Assembly: GCF_016056305.1 (NCBI RefSeq)
Contig: NZ_JAECZC010000062.1
Location: 45,101-109,100, forward strand
DNA length: 64,000 nucleotides
Reading direction: 5' to 3'
Source: Amazonocrinis nigriterrae CENA67
GTDB lineage: Bacteria; Cyanobacteriota; Cyanobacteriia; Cyanobacteriales; Nostocaceae
This document shows positions 18,198 through 26,395 of this stretch, piece by piece. The translations under genes were made by a program, and so were the position numbers. The notes below the pieces were generated by a model. It was given only the letters and a program-made list of their open reading frames with translations, made no database searches and had not been told where the DNA came from. How positions within the stretch are numbered: position 1 is the first letter of the stretch; every line of letters starts with the position of its first letter.

Positions 18198-18698
18198 ATG
18201 AACAAACGCTATTTTTTAGAGGCTAGCGCTGTATTAGTTGGTGCTGCCTTTTTATCACGTTCTATCAATATCAATCAGAGGTCGGAAAACATGACAACTT
18301 CTAATACTGAGTTTGAAATTAACAAACCTGAACAAGAGTGGCAGACAATTTTATCGCCAGAACAGTTTCGTGTATTGCGGAAACATGGAACTGAACGGGC
18401 TTTCACCAGCCCACTTGATAAGCAATATGCTGAAGGCACTTATGTGTGCGCTGGTTGTGAACTGCCGTTGTTTACATCTGACAGCAAATTTAACAGTGGT
18501 ACAGGCTGGCCTAGTTTCTTTCAACCAATTGAAGGCGCGATCGCTACTACTGTAGATCGGTCGTTATTTATGACTAGAATTGAAGTGCATTGCCATCGCT
18601 GTGGCGGACACTTGGGTCATGTGTTTGATGACGGCCCTGCACCCACTGGCAAACGCTACTGTATGAACGGTGTCTCACTCAAGTTTATTCCTGCTTAA
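18198..18698 (+). CDS. msrB: Peptide-methionine (R)-S-oxide reductase MsrB
   Basis: This 166-residue enzyme, counted from ATG 18198, reduces methionine-R-sulfoxide in proteins. Zinc cysteines C84/C87 (CAGC) and C132/C135 (CHRC), GTGWPSF (101-107), and the catalytic C155 in KRYCMN are all present. An in-frame upstream TTG (18180) would add six residues; ATG is preferred. Unusually there is an N-terminal hydrophobic segment (ASAVLVGAAFLS, about 9-20) after NKRYF, suggesting export or membrane attachment rather than a plain cytosolic enzyme. Two terminators follow. Confidence 0.93.
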   Translation: MNKRYFLEASAVLVGAAFLSRSININQRSENMTTSNTEFEINKPEQEWQTILSPEQFRVLRKHGTERAFTSPLDKQYAEGTYVCAGCELPLFTSDSKFNSGTGWPSFFQPIEGAIATTVDRSLFMTRIEVHCHRCGGHLGHVFDDGPAPTGKRYCMNGVSLKFIPA

Positions 18699-18758
18699 GA
18701 TAGCGCCAGAACATTTGCGATCGCACTGCCAACTGAAATCCTAATTATCTAGCAATTA

Positions 18759-18785
18759 GCCCCGTATCAAATTTACGGGGCTTTT
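18759..18785 (+). terminator. Rho-independent terminator after msrB
   Basis: GCCCCGTA and TACGGGGC form an 8-bp stem with a short loop, followed by TTTT. Confidence 0.8.
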
Positions 18786-18802
18786 ATGGAAGTTGGCGGG
18801 AA

Positions 18803-18832
18803 ACTCCATCCCCTTGTGGGTGGAGTTTTTTT
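18803..18832 (+). terminator. Second rho-independent terminator after msrB
   Basis: ACTCCA(TC)CCC-TTGT-GGGTGGAGT is followed by T7. It acts as a back-up terminator before the FadL gene. Confidence 0.75.
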
Positions 18833-18935
18833 ATGTAATTCTTAATTACGAATTCATGTAATTAACTCATCTTCAGTGAAAATTAAGTGTAACCACTTAA
18901 AAAACAAACATAAGACAAGGTTATAAAAACTGAAG

Positions 18936-20261
18936 ATGCAGCAGTTACGGATAAAGTTGTCGCTAGTACCAATACTGACGACACTGACAGTAAGTAGTAC
19001 AGCAAGCTTAGCATTTGCTGGAGGATTTGCTTTAAATGAACAGAGCGTTAAGGATCTGGGAACTGCTTTCGCTGGAAGTGCAGCCAGCGCTGAGGATGCT
19101 AGTACGATTTTTTCTAATCCCGCTGGGTTGACTCGTCTCACAGGCAATTCTGTTGTTGGGGGTTCCTTTGTAATTTTCCCCACAGTCAAATTTAAAAACC
19201 AAAACTCTACTCTCAGATCAGGTGCAGCATTGACTGGTAACAATGGCGGTGATGCAGGTGTTGATATTGCTGTGCCCAACTTATATGCTGCTTGGAGCCT
19301 TTCTGATACTGTGAAAGCGGGTATTGGTATCAATGTTCCTTTTGGACTGGCTACCACATATAACAAAGATTGGGTTGGGCGTTACCAAGCAATAGAGTCT
19401 AAACTCGCTACCATCAATATCAATCCCACCATTGCAGCTAAATTAACTAATAACTTTTCTGTAGGTGCGGGTCTGAATGTACAATATGCCGAAGCAAAAC
19501 TATCTAACGCCATTGACTTTGGTTCAATCGTTCGGAGTCGAGGCTTACCTATCCAACCACAACAAGCAGACGGTTTAGTTAAAATTACTGGTTCTGATTG
19601 GAGTGTGGGTTACAACTTGGGAGTCATGTACGAACCGAGTAAAAGCACGCGCATCGGTCTAAGTTACCGTTCTCCCATTACCCAAGATATCCGGGGAGAT
19701 GCCGACTTTACAGTTCCGGCCAGTGTATCAAGATTTGTCGCGGCAACGGGAGGGTTCACAGACACAGGTGCTAGCACCGTTTTAAAACTGCCCGATACCG
19801 TGTCACTTGCTATTTACCAAGAGCTTAATCCCCGTGTTGCCATTGTTGGTGATGTTACCTGGACACACTGGAGCCGTTTTCAGGAATTACGAATTAAGTT
19901 TGCCAACCCCAATCAACCAGCTATCGTACAGCCAGAGAACTGGAATGATACCTACCGTTTTGGGGTGGGGGTTAACTACGCTGTGAATGATCAATTAACA
20001 CTGCGGACTGGTGTTACCTATGATCCTAGCCCTATTAGTGATGAAGATGTCACAGCCAGATTACCTGGTGGCGATCGCACTCTGCTAGGGTTTGGCGCTA
20101 GTTACCGACCCTCTAAGTCACTGAGTTTTGACATTGGTTACACCCATATTTTCTCTGAGGATAGCCCCATTAACGAAACCAATTCCACAGGGGCTACATT
20201 AAGAGGTGAATTTGAAAGCGAAGTGGATGTTCTAGGGTTACAACTCAATTGGCAGTTTTAA
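18936..20261 (+). CDS. OmpP1/FadL family outer membrane transporter
   Basis: This 441-residue beta-barrel protein has a clear signal peptide (residues 1-28, cleavage after SLAFA). Next comes the FadL-family N-terminal plug signature: GGFALNEQSVKDLGTAFAGS, then SAEDASTIFSNPAGL (about 29-65). The C-terminus ends in alternating aromatic strands and LQLNWQF, the usual outer-membrane barrel end. FadL members carry hydrophobic compounds such as fatty acids across the outer membrane; the ligand here is unknown. Monocistronic, followed by GGGAATT and CATTACC tandem repeats (20275-20400). Confidence 0.88.
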   Translation: MQQLRIKLSLVPILTTLTVSSTASLAFAGGFALNEQSVKDLGTAFAGSAASAEDASTIFSNPAGLTRLTGNSVVGGSFVIFPTVKFKNQNSTLRSGAALTGNNGGDAGVDIAVPNLYAAWSLSDTVKAGIGINVPFGLATTYNKDWVGRYQAIESKLATININPTIAAKLTNNFSVGAGLNVQYAEAKLSNAIDFGSIVRSRGLPIQPQQADGLVKITGSDWSVGYNLGVMYEPSKSTRIGLSYRSPITQDIRGDADFTVPASVSRFVAATGGFTDTGASTVLKLPDTVSLAIYQELNPRVAIVGDVTWTHWSRFQELRIKFANPNQPAIVQPENWNDTYRFGVGVNYAVNDQLTLRTGVTYDPSPISDEDVTARLPGGDRTLLGFGASYRPSKSLSFDIGYTHIFSEDSPINETNSTGATLRGEFESEVDVLGLQLNWQF

Positions 20262-20274
20262 TTTAAAAGGGATT

Positions 20275-20398
20275 GGGGATTGGGAATTGGGAATTGGGAA
20301 TTGGGAATTGGGAAAAAGAGAATTGGATTCTACTATTAGTCATCACATCTGGCCCATTACCCATTACCCATTACCCATTACCCATTACCCATTACCCA
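20275..20398. repeat. GGGAATT and CATTACC heptamer tandem repeats
   Basis: Tandem GGGAATT units (about 20284-20312) and CATTACC/CCCATTA units (about 20353-20397) flank a short unique stretch. Near-complementary motifs face each other, so the region could fold as a long hairpin. The same pair recurs at 41755-41885. Confidence 0.7.
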
Positions 20399-21404
20399 GC
20401 TCAATTACAACTTTACCGAAGTGAGCAGCACTTTTAAGGTAAAGATAAGCTTGTCTTGCTTCACTGAAAGGGAAAACTTGATCAATAATTGGGTGAAGTT
20501 GATGTTGAGCGATCGCCTGATTCATCGCTTCAAACATTTCCCGGCTACCCACATAGATCCCCTGAACTGCTAAACTCTTAAACAAAATTGGCATGGGGTC
20601 AATTTCATTTCCTCTACCGGACAATACGCCAATCAAGCTGACACGTCCCCCAATGCAGACTGCTTGTAAGGATTTTGGTAGAGTCCCAGCACCGCCTACT
20701 TCCACCACATGATCTACACCTGTGCGGTTAGTCAGTGTATAAACTTGCTTTTCCCAGTCTGGTGTGATCTTGTAGTTGATAGTCTCGTCAGCACCAAGTT
20801 GTTTGGCTCGTGCTAATTTTTCATCACTGCTAGAAGTCACAATCACCCTAGTGCCATGTATCTTAGCAAACTGAAGAGCAAAAATCGAAACGCCGCCAGT
20901 ACCGAGTAACAAAACACTGTCACCTGCACCAATATTGCCCTTTGTGACCAAAGCGTGCCAAGCTGTGAGAGCAGCACAGGGCAAAGTTGCACCTTCACAA
21001 TAGGATAGGTGGTCAGGTAATAAAACTAAACCATCTTGGTGTAAAACGACATACTCAGCGAGCATCCCATCGATACCACCTCCCAAATCCGATTTCATTT
21101 TCTCTCTGGTCAAAGAGCCATAAATCCAGTTTTGGAAGAAAATACCAGCCACGCGATCGCCTATCTTCACCCGTGTGACACCTTCTCCCACCGCTACTAC
21201 ATCCCCTGCACCATCAGACAGAGGAATCACCGGATATTTCACCCCTGAACCATAGGCTCCCTCAGTCACTAGTAAATCGCGGTAATTTAGCGATGTGGCT
21301 CGAACTTTGATCAAAACTTGCCCCGCTGCGGGTTGGGGTTGGGGGCGATCAACTAACGTCAAAGCATCAACGCCAGCATTGCTTTGAATCTCGTAAGCTT
21401 TCAT
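20385..21404 (-). CDS. Zinc-type/quinone-reductase-like medium-chain dehydrogenase (NAD(P)-dependent)
   Basis: This protein has about 340 residues from the ATG at 21402-21404 (MKAYEI). A longer frame to 21479 adds 25 residues that do not look like the family, so the inner ATG is chosen. It is a medium-chain dehydrogenase/reductase with a GroES-like N-terminal domain and a Rossmann domain. LLLGTGGVSIFALQFAK supplies the nucleotide-binding turn, followed by QLGADETINY. The structural-zinc cysteines are absent, as in many quinone/enone reductase-like members. Substrate unknown. It lies alone upstream of the tRNA-Val. Confidence 0.85.
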   Translation of the reverse strand: MKAYEIQSNAGVDALTLVDRPQPQPAAGQVLIKVRATSLNYRDLLVTEGAYGSGVKYPVIPLSDGAGDVVAVGEGVTRVKIGDRVAGIFFQNWIYGSLTREKMKSDLGGGIDGMLAEYVVLHQDGLVLLPDHLSYCEGATLPCAALTAWHALVTKGNIGAGDSVLLLGTGGVSIFALQFAKIHGTRVIVTSSSDEKLARAKQLGADETINYKITPDWEKQVYTLTNRTGVDHVVEVGGAGTLPKSLQAVCIGGRVSLIGVLSGRGNEIDPMPILFKSLAVQGIYVGSREMFEAMNQAIAQHQLHPIIDQVFPFSEARQAYLYLKSAAHFGKVVIELGNG

Positions 21405-21662
21405 ATATTGGGAGTCTTGTAGTTCAATAACTTGACTTGGGTGGTAGAGCGATGCCAAGGGCAACGTCTTCTCCTTCAAAGACGAAGGGCGCGAACGACG
21501 AACGCACCGACTGACTGCGCTGCTTTTCTCAAGAATACCTTGAACAGATAGGGGTTAAGCCAGATGACTACAAACATATGAATACCTAAGAGAAAAAATT
21601 TTTCCCCAAGTACTTGCACTTTTAAAAAAATTGTGCTAATCTTATTTATTGTGTGGTGCAGC

Positions 21663-21735
<73 letters not shown>

Positions 21736-21776
21736 TGAAAGAAAAGTCGCTATTTTGGCGGCTTTCGTGACTTTAT

Positions 21777-22101
21777 TGTACAGTGACTAATTGTTTGTCA
21801 TCAGTGACAGATTATTGTCGTAATGACTTTTTAATTGTCGTTGTGACAAATTAGTGTCTTGAAAGCACCGATGACTAAGTTTTCCTTTATCAGCCCTACC
21901 TGTCTGAGTGAATCCGACTAAACCATTCTCCTCCCATTTTTTTACTAAACGCTGCACCGTTCGGACTGTCACACCCAGTTTTTCCGCAGCCTCCTTCAAT
22001 TTCTGCCCATAAGTTGTGCGATCGCATGGTTCGAGCAAACTTTGTATCACTTCTAGCTTGAGTTGGGCTTCCTCTGATAGTTCTGTAACAATCACATTCG
22101 T
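21777..22101. mobile_element. Remnant of a Tn7-like type V-K CAST: terminal end plus tnsB fragment
   Basis: The segment begins TGTACAGTGAC and continues with spaced TGACA/TGTC motifs (GTGACAGATTATTGTC, then TAATTGTCGTTGTGAC) up to about 21862. It closely resembles the remembered TnsB-binding end of type V-K CRISPR-associated transposons. It lies 41 bp past a tRNA gene, the preferred attachment region of these elements. A truncated tnsB follows. No tnsC, tniQ, cas12k, CRISPR repeat or second end was found in the window, so this is a scar or one boundary of a larger island. Confidence 0.78.
21787..22095 (-). pseudogene. tnsB: Truncated TnsB transposase (N-terminal HTH region only)
   Basis: This 102-codon frame opens with GTG. 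Its first 72 residues read like the N-terminal helix-turn-helix domain of CAST TnsB, for example LLEPCDRTTYGQKL, VTVRTVQRLVKKW and GRADKGK. The remaining 30 residues are read through the transposon terminal repeat and are not TnsB. Homology also appears to run a few codons upstream of the GTG (to about 22101). About 30 N-terminal residues are missing, and so are the DDE core and everything downstream. The intact HTH could in principle still bind transposon-end DNA. It ends 17 bp from the hsdR stop, which places the deletion junction between them. Confidence 0.8.
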
Positions 22102-22112
22102 CTCAGACCGTT

Positions 22113-25001
22113 TTATTCTTCCTCGCCAAGCTCACCAAGAGCGTCATCAAATTTGTTGATGATGTCGAGTAATTTTGATACGACTCGCGCAAAGATTTTT
22201 TTACGATCTAATAATTTGGGTTTTTCGCTACAAGCACTCAGCACAGTTTCTCTTAATGGCTCTTTCCCAGAAAATTTGTAGTCGGCAATCATTTGATTAA
22301 CAACTTCGACCTTGAGATTTTCCTCTATACAAAGTTGCTGAATTGCTTCAACACGTTCTTGAGTCCAGAAGTCTTGAAAGACAGTTTCAACTTTTTCTTC
22401 GGGTTCAAGGGTGGGTAGTCGCTCTTCGATAAATTTCTCCAGCAGATCCCGTTTACTTCGTAATTGGGCTTCCTTACCAATGAGTTCAAGGATAGAAGCT
22501 TTTTGGCTCTGGTACTCTTCTGGCGTGACATCTGCTTGCCGATCGCGCTGAAGGTTAGCTACCAGCTTGAGAATATAGGCGACATTGATTTCGTCTCGCT
22601 GGATCAGTTCCAGTTCAAAATCAACTTCCTCAACCAAAGATTCTTTCTCGTCATCGGGTTTGGATCGCGTTCTATCATAGATGTCCAGATATTTGCTTTT
22701 ATAATCTTCAAAGGTTTGTTCATCCAGATTCAAGTCAGAAAAACTAAATTCAGTAAATGATTTACTTACATTCTGTAAACGGATAAGATTACGAAAGGCT
22801 TTAACAAACTTAACTTGGTCGTCTTCACTAATCAGCTTATTGACATCGTTAGGGATAGTGGCGATCGCTCTCAGTTCTTGCACACCTTCATTAAATTTCT
22901 CAATGTAGTAATCGTAGGGTTCAATGAAAATTTCTTCATTAGCGTCGGGATCGGAAAAGAGGGCAACGGCTTGATCGGTATTTTCCTTAAGATTGCGAAA
23001 GCAAACAATATTTCCTTGAGATTTAAGTTCGCCCAAAATGCGGTTAGTACGTGAGTATGCTTGAATTAACCCGTGGTACTTCAAATTTTTATCAACGTAA
23101 AGTGTATTGAGTTTCTTAACATCAAAACCCGTAAGAAACATATTAACCACTAACAGAATATCAGCCCGTTCCTGATCCTGAAAGTTTTCCCGATCCCTAT
23201 CCTTCATTCGTTTGGAAATATCTTTGTAGTAGGCATAGAATGCCTGACTATCTCTGGCTGAATGTTGGGTTTGGTACATCTGGTTATAGTCCGCGATAAA
23301 TTTATTCAATTTGTCGCGGCTATGGCTGCTGCTCGTATCTGTGCTGATATTGAAATCAGGTTCTCCAATTAAGCCATTTGCGTCTTCGTCTTCTTCGTTA
23401 TCACTGGGGGTAAAAATAGTAATAACTCGTAGGTCATGTAATGCCTGTTTCTGTTTATTTTTAAATGTTTCGTAATAAGTAATTAGGGTATCTACGTTAC
23501 TGACGCAGAGCATAGCAGAGAATTTTCTGCCGTGGGTTTTACGGTTATGGTTGGCAATAATCCAATCAACAATCAGAGAAATTCGGTCGGGATTTTCAAA
23601 GAATTCGGGATCTAATTTTGGTTCTGTAATGAGTGTGCCATCTTTGCGTTTGCCCGAATCTTTGACAGCGCCCCAATACTCGACGGAAAATTTAAGAACA
23701 TTTTCATCAGCGATCGCATTAGTAATCACATATTTATGCAGACATTCTTGGAATAGGTCTCTAGTGGTGCGTCTACCGTGTTGATTACTGGCGGCGTTAT
23801 CGGCAAAGATGGGAGTCCCAGTAAAGCCGAACATCTGGGCTTGGGTAAAGAATTTGACGATATTTTTATGAGTTTCGCCAAATTGGGAACGGTGGCATTC
23901 GTCAAAGATAAACACAATGCGCTTATCTTTCAAGCTCTCCATTGCGACTTCATGGCGTTGGGATTTTATCGCACGGTTGAGTTTCTGAATCGTGGTGACG
24001 ATCAGGCTACTATCTCCAGCCATTTGTGTTACCAGTTGTCTGGTGTTGTCGGTGGTGTCTACACAGTCAGGACTAAAATAATTAAATTCTTTGCTGGTTT
24101 GGTAGTCGAGGTCAGCGCGATCGACGACAAACAGCACTTTATGTACTTTGGGGAATTGGGTGAGGATTTGGGCAGCCTTGAAACTGGTGAGGGTCTTGCC
24201 TGATCCAGTGGTATGCCAGATATAGCCATTGTTATTGGTATCCCTTACTCGCTCAATAATGGCTTCTACTGCGTAGTATTGATAGGGGCGCAGCACCATC
24301 AGCACTTTGTCGGATTCGTGCAGGACAATGTATTTGCAGATCATTTTGGAGACGTGGCATTTCTCCAGAAAGCTATCGGCAAAGTTCTCTAGTTGGGTTA
24401 TGAGGTTGTTTTCTTGGTCTGCCCAGTAGAAGGTTTGTTTAAATTCTTGTTTACGGTTGTTGGCGTAGTAGCGGGTATTAACTCCGTTGGAGATGACGAA
24501 AATTTGGACATATTGAAATAGTCCATTGTCTGCGCCGTAGGAATGGCGTTGGTAGCGGTTGATTTGGTTAAAGGCTTCTTTGAGTTCCAGCCCTCGGCGT
24601 TTCAATTCAATTTGGACGAGGGGCAAGCCGTTAATCAGCAGGGTTACGTCGTACCGGTTTTTGTATTTGCCTTCCTGGGTAATTTGGTTCGTGACTTGAT
24701 ATTGGTTTTGACACCAATGTTCGGTGTTGAGGAATTCTAGGTAAAAGGTGGTGCCATCGTCGCGCCTGAGTTCCATTTTGTCGCGCAGGCGTTTGGCGCG
24801 GTCAAAGACGTTACCTTTATCGAGGTGGTTGAGGATGCTTTTAAACTCTGTGTCGCTGAGTTTGATGTGGTTATGTTTTTCCAGTTGGGTTTTGAGGTTG
24901 GCTTTGAAGTCTTCAGCGTTGCGAAGGGTGACAGGTTCGTAGCCTAGTCCTGTTAGACGTTCAATCAGTTTTTGTTCTAGTTCGGCTTCGGTTTGGGGCA
25001 T
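22113..25001 (-). CDS. hsdR: Type I restriction enzyme R subunit (HsdR)
   Basis: This 962-residue motor/nuclease subunit has an N-terminal PD-(D/E)XK nuclease (D118; E132-x-K134 in QIELKRR), the helicase P-loop TTGSGKT (264-270), DECH (367-370), the FTGTP motif III, and a C-terminal helical region for complex assembly. With HsdM and HsdS it cuts DNA far from unmethylated recognition sites after ATP-driven translocation. Length and motif order are those of a full, uninterrupted gene. It is the last gene of the minus-strand operon that starts at hsdM (29253). Its stop abuts the CAST tnsB fragment, with no terminator in between. Confidence 0.95.
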   Translation of the reverse strand: MPQTEAELEQKLIERLTGLGYEPVTLRNAEDFKANLKTQLEKHNHIKLSDTEFKSILNHLDKGNVFDRAKRLRDKMELRRDDGTTFYLEFLNTEHWCQNQYQVTNQITQEGKYKNRYDVTLLINGLPLVQIELKRRGLELKEAFNQINRYQRHSYGADNGLFQYVQIFVISNGVNTRYYANNRKQEFKQTFYWADQENNLITQLENFADSFLEKCHVSKMICKYIVLHESDKVLMVLRPYQYYAVEAIIERVRDTNNNGYIWHTTGSGKTLTSFKAAQILTQFPKVHKVLFVVDRADLDYQTSKEFNYFSPDCVDTTDNTRQLVTQMAGDSSLIVTTIQKLNRAIKSQRHEVAMESLKDKRIVFIFDECHRSQFGETHKNIVKFFTQAQMFGFTGTPIFADNAASNQHGRRTTRDLFQECLHKYVITNAIADENVLKFSVEYWGAVKDSGKRKDGTLITEPKLDPEFFENPDRISLIVDWIIANHNRKTHGRKFSAMLCVSNVDTLITYYETFKNKQKQALHDLRVITIFTPSDNEEDEDANGLIGEPDFNISTDTSSSHSRDKLNKFIADYNQMYQTQHSARDSQAFYAYYKDISKRMKDRDRENFQDQERADILLVVNMFLTGFDVKKLNTLYVDKNLKYHGLIQAYSRTNRILGELKSQGNIVCFRNLKENTDQAVALFSDPDANEEIFIEPYDYYIEKFNEGVQELRAIATIPNDVNKLISEDDQVKFVKAFRNLIRLQNVSKSFTEFSFSDLNLDEQTFEDYKSKYLDIYDRTRSKPDDEKESLVEEVDFELELIQRDEINVAYILKLVANLQRDRQADVTPEEYQSQKASILELIGKEAQLRSKRDLLEKFIEERLPTLEPEEKVETVFQDFWTQERVEAIQQLCIEENLKVEVVNQMIADYKFSGKEPLRETVLSACSEKPKLLDRKKIFARVVSKLLDIINKFDDALGELGEEE

Positions 25002-25060
25002 AGGGGAATGGGGAATATAATAAAGGTATTATTTATTGCCTACTACCTATAAAATACTAC

Positions 25061-25675
25061 CTATTCCCTAATGATGTCTGTTGGGGTTTCTGGGGTGAGG
25101 GTTAAACCGCGATAGACTTGTTCAATGGGGAAATTGAGGTTAATGCTTTTGAGTTCGATAGTGTCGCCTGGTTTGTAGTTGATAATCAACCAGTCGCCTG
25201 CGTCGTTTTTGTGATACAGGTCGATTTCAATGCTGGTAGAACTGACTAGTAGGTAATCAATTAAGGCTGGGTTTTGGCGGTACATTCGGAATTTGCCGCC
25301 TCTGTCGTAGGCTTCGGTGCTGGCGGAGAGGACTTCGACGATTAAGCAGGGGTAGGTAATATATTGGGTTGTGGTTTTGTCGCGATCATCGCAGGTGACG
25401 CTGACATCTGGGTAGGTGTAGTTATTTGTGCCGACAATATTAATTCGTAGGTCTGAAGTTGCAGTTTCGCAGCCACTCCCTTCTAAATGATTACTAAAAA
25501 ATGTGATCAATCTGGCAGCAAGTAAGCTATGGTTTTTGCTACCATCGGTCATGGCATAGATACCCATAGGATAAACTTGACCGTTGATCAGTTCGTGTTT
25601 TTCTAGTTGCTGTTCTTCCCAAGCAAAGTATTCTTCGGGGGTTAAGTTTGTGGGTTTGTCTTTAGCATCGATCAT
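25061..25675 (-). CDS. Uma2 family (DUF820) putative nuclease
   Basis: This 204-residue protein has typical Uma2 order: an N-terminal LTPEEYFAWEEQQLEKHELINGQ stretch (about 11-33), SDLRINI, then YPDVSVTC (Asp about 93), and the LIVEVLS strand (Glu about 112) with YDRGGKF and YRQNPALIDYLLV. It sits between hsdR and the toxin gene in the restriction operon and shares its strand, so it is probably carried as cargo of the island. Family function is unknown; a nuclease role is inferred from the fold. Confidence 0.87.
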   Translation of the reverse strand: MIDAKDKPTNLTPEEYFAWEEQQLEKHELINGQVYPMGIYAMTDGSKNHSLLAARLITFFSNHLEGSGCETATSDLRINIVGTNNYTYPDVSVTCDDRDKTTTQYITYPCLIVEVLSASTEAYDRGGKFRMYRQNPALIDYLLVSSTSIEIDLYHKNDAGDWLIINYKPGDTIELKSINLNFPIEQVYRGLTLTPETPTDIIRE

Positions 25676-25720
25676 TTTTGGGTAATTGGTAATACTTTGA
25701 TTTTATTCGCTATCCCCTAA

Positions 25721-26098
25721 CTAACTTTTCGTTGGCAAAGAAAGAACCTGTACTTCGCTGATTTTGGACAGTTGCTTATCATTGGTAATTAACACTGCTG
25801 CACACTCCCAAGCACTCGCAAGAATAACAGCATCAGGCATCTTTAAGCTATATTTTCGCCTTAATTGAATTGTTTTTTCGGCAATAGTCGTATCTAGAGA
25901 TACTTCGATAAGAGTTTTTAGAGTTGAGCGAATTAAATTATCTTCCTGCGAAGATAAACCCTTAAAAGATAAAATCTCAATACTTGTGATGACAGAATAA
26001 CCTATGTTACCGTTGGGTATGGGTTGGGTTAATTCTTGATTGAACAATGAGATCAAAATATTAGTATCAATGAGATAATCCAGTTTCATCCCACTCAC
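25721..26098 (-). CDS. PIN-domain toxin (VapC-like)
   Basis: This 125-residue PIN-domain protein is a probable RNase toxin. Acidic active-site candidates are Asp in LIDTNILISLF (about residue 11), Glu in SIEILSF (about 42), the Asp of KMPDAVILASA (about 89) and Asp in LITNDKQL (about 106). The start overlaps the upstream antitoxin gene by about 32 bases, the usual toxin-antitoxin coupling; the ATG at residue 4 (26089) is an alternative. It lies inside the type I restriction operon, where it could act as an addiction module. Confidence 0.85.
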   Translation of the reverse strand: MSGMKLDYLIDTNILISLFNQELTQPIPNGNIGYSVITSIEILSFKGLSSQEDNLIRSTLKTLIEVSLDTTIAEKTIQLRRKYSLKMPDAVILASAWECAAVLITNDKQLSKISEVQVLSLPTKS

Positions 26099-26327
26099 TC
26101 CGAATTTGCTCTTGCCAAGCTAAAGCATTAACCCCTTGAAAAGCTGTAATTTTCCCTGAGAGTTGGTTAATGGGATGCTCTGAAGTATGATCAGGATTAG
26201 ATTGACTATCAATTGGTTGACTATGGAGTTTTTGACTCAGATATTGCAAAATCTCCTGTTGCTCTGTCAAAGATAATTGTTCAATTAAACTAAATACTTG
26301 TTCTTTGGTAATTTGCAAGTTCAGCAT
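26067..26327 (-). CDS. Antitoxin partner of the PIN toxin
   Basis: This 86-residue protein has a helical N-terminus (KEQVFSLIEQLSLTEQQEILQYLSQKL, shown in parts across residues 8-34), a polar linker, and a short C-terminal tail ending WQEQIRSEWDE. Such short helical proteins commonly precede PIN toxins in cyanobacteria. Overlap with the toxin gene supports the assignment. The DNA-binding fold is not clear from sequence alone. Confidence 0.72.
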   Translation of the reverse strand: MLNLQITKEQVFSLIEQLSLTEQQEILQYLSQKLHSQPIDSQSNPDHTSEHPINQLSGKITAFQGVNALAWQEQIRSEWDETGLSH

Positions 26328-26395
26328 TGCTTAAATCTCCATATTTTATATTAGGTAATGGGTAATACCTTTATTTTATTCCTTGTTTTCTTTTT

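Noticed and set aside
23551..24942. Plus-strand frames of 64-141 codons opposite hsdR
   Set aside because: Shadows of hsdR, which has a full motif set.
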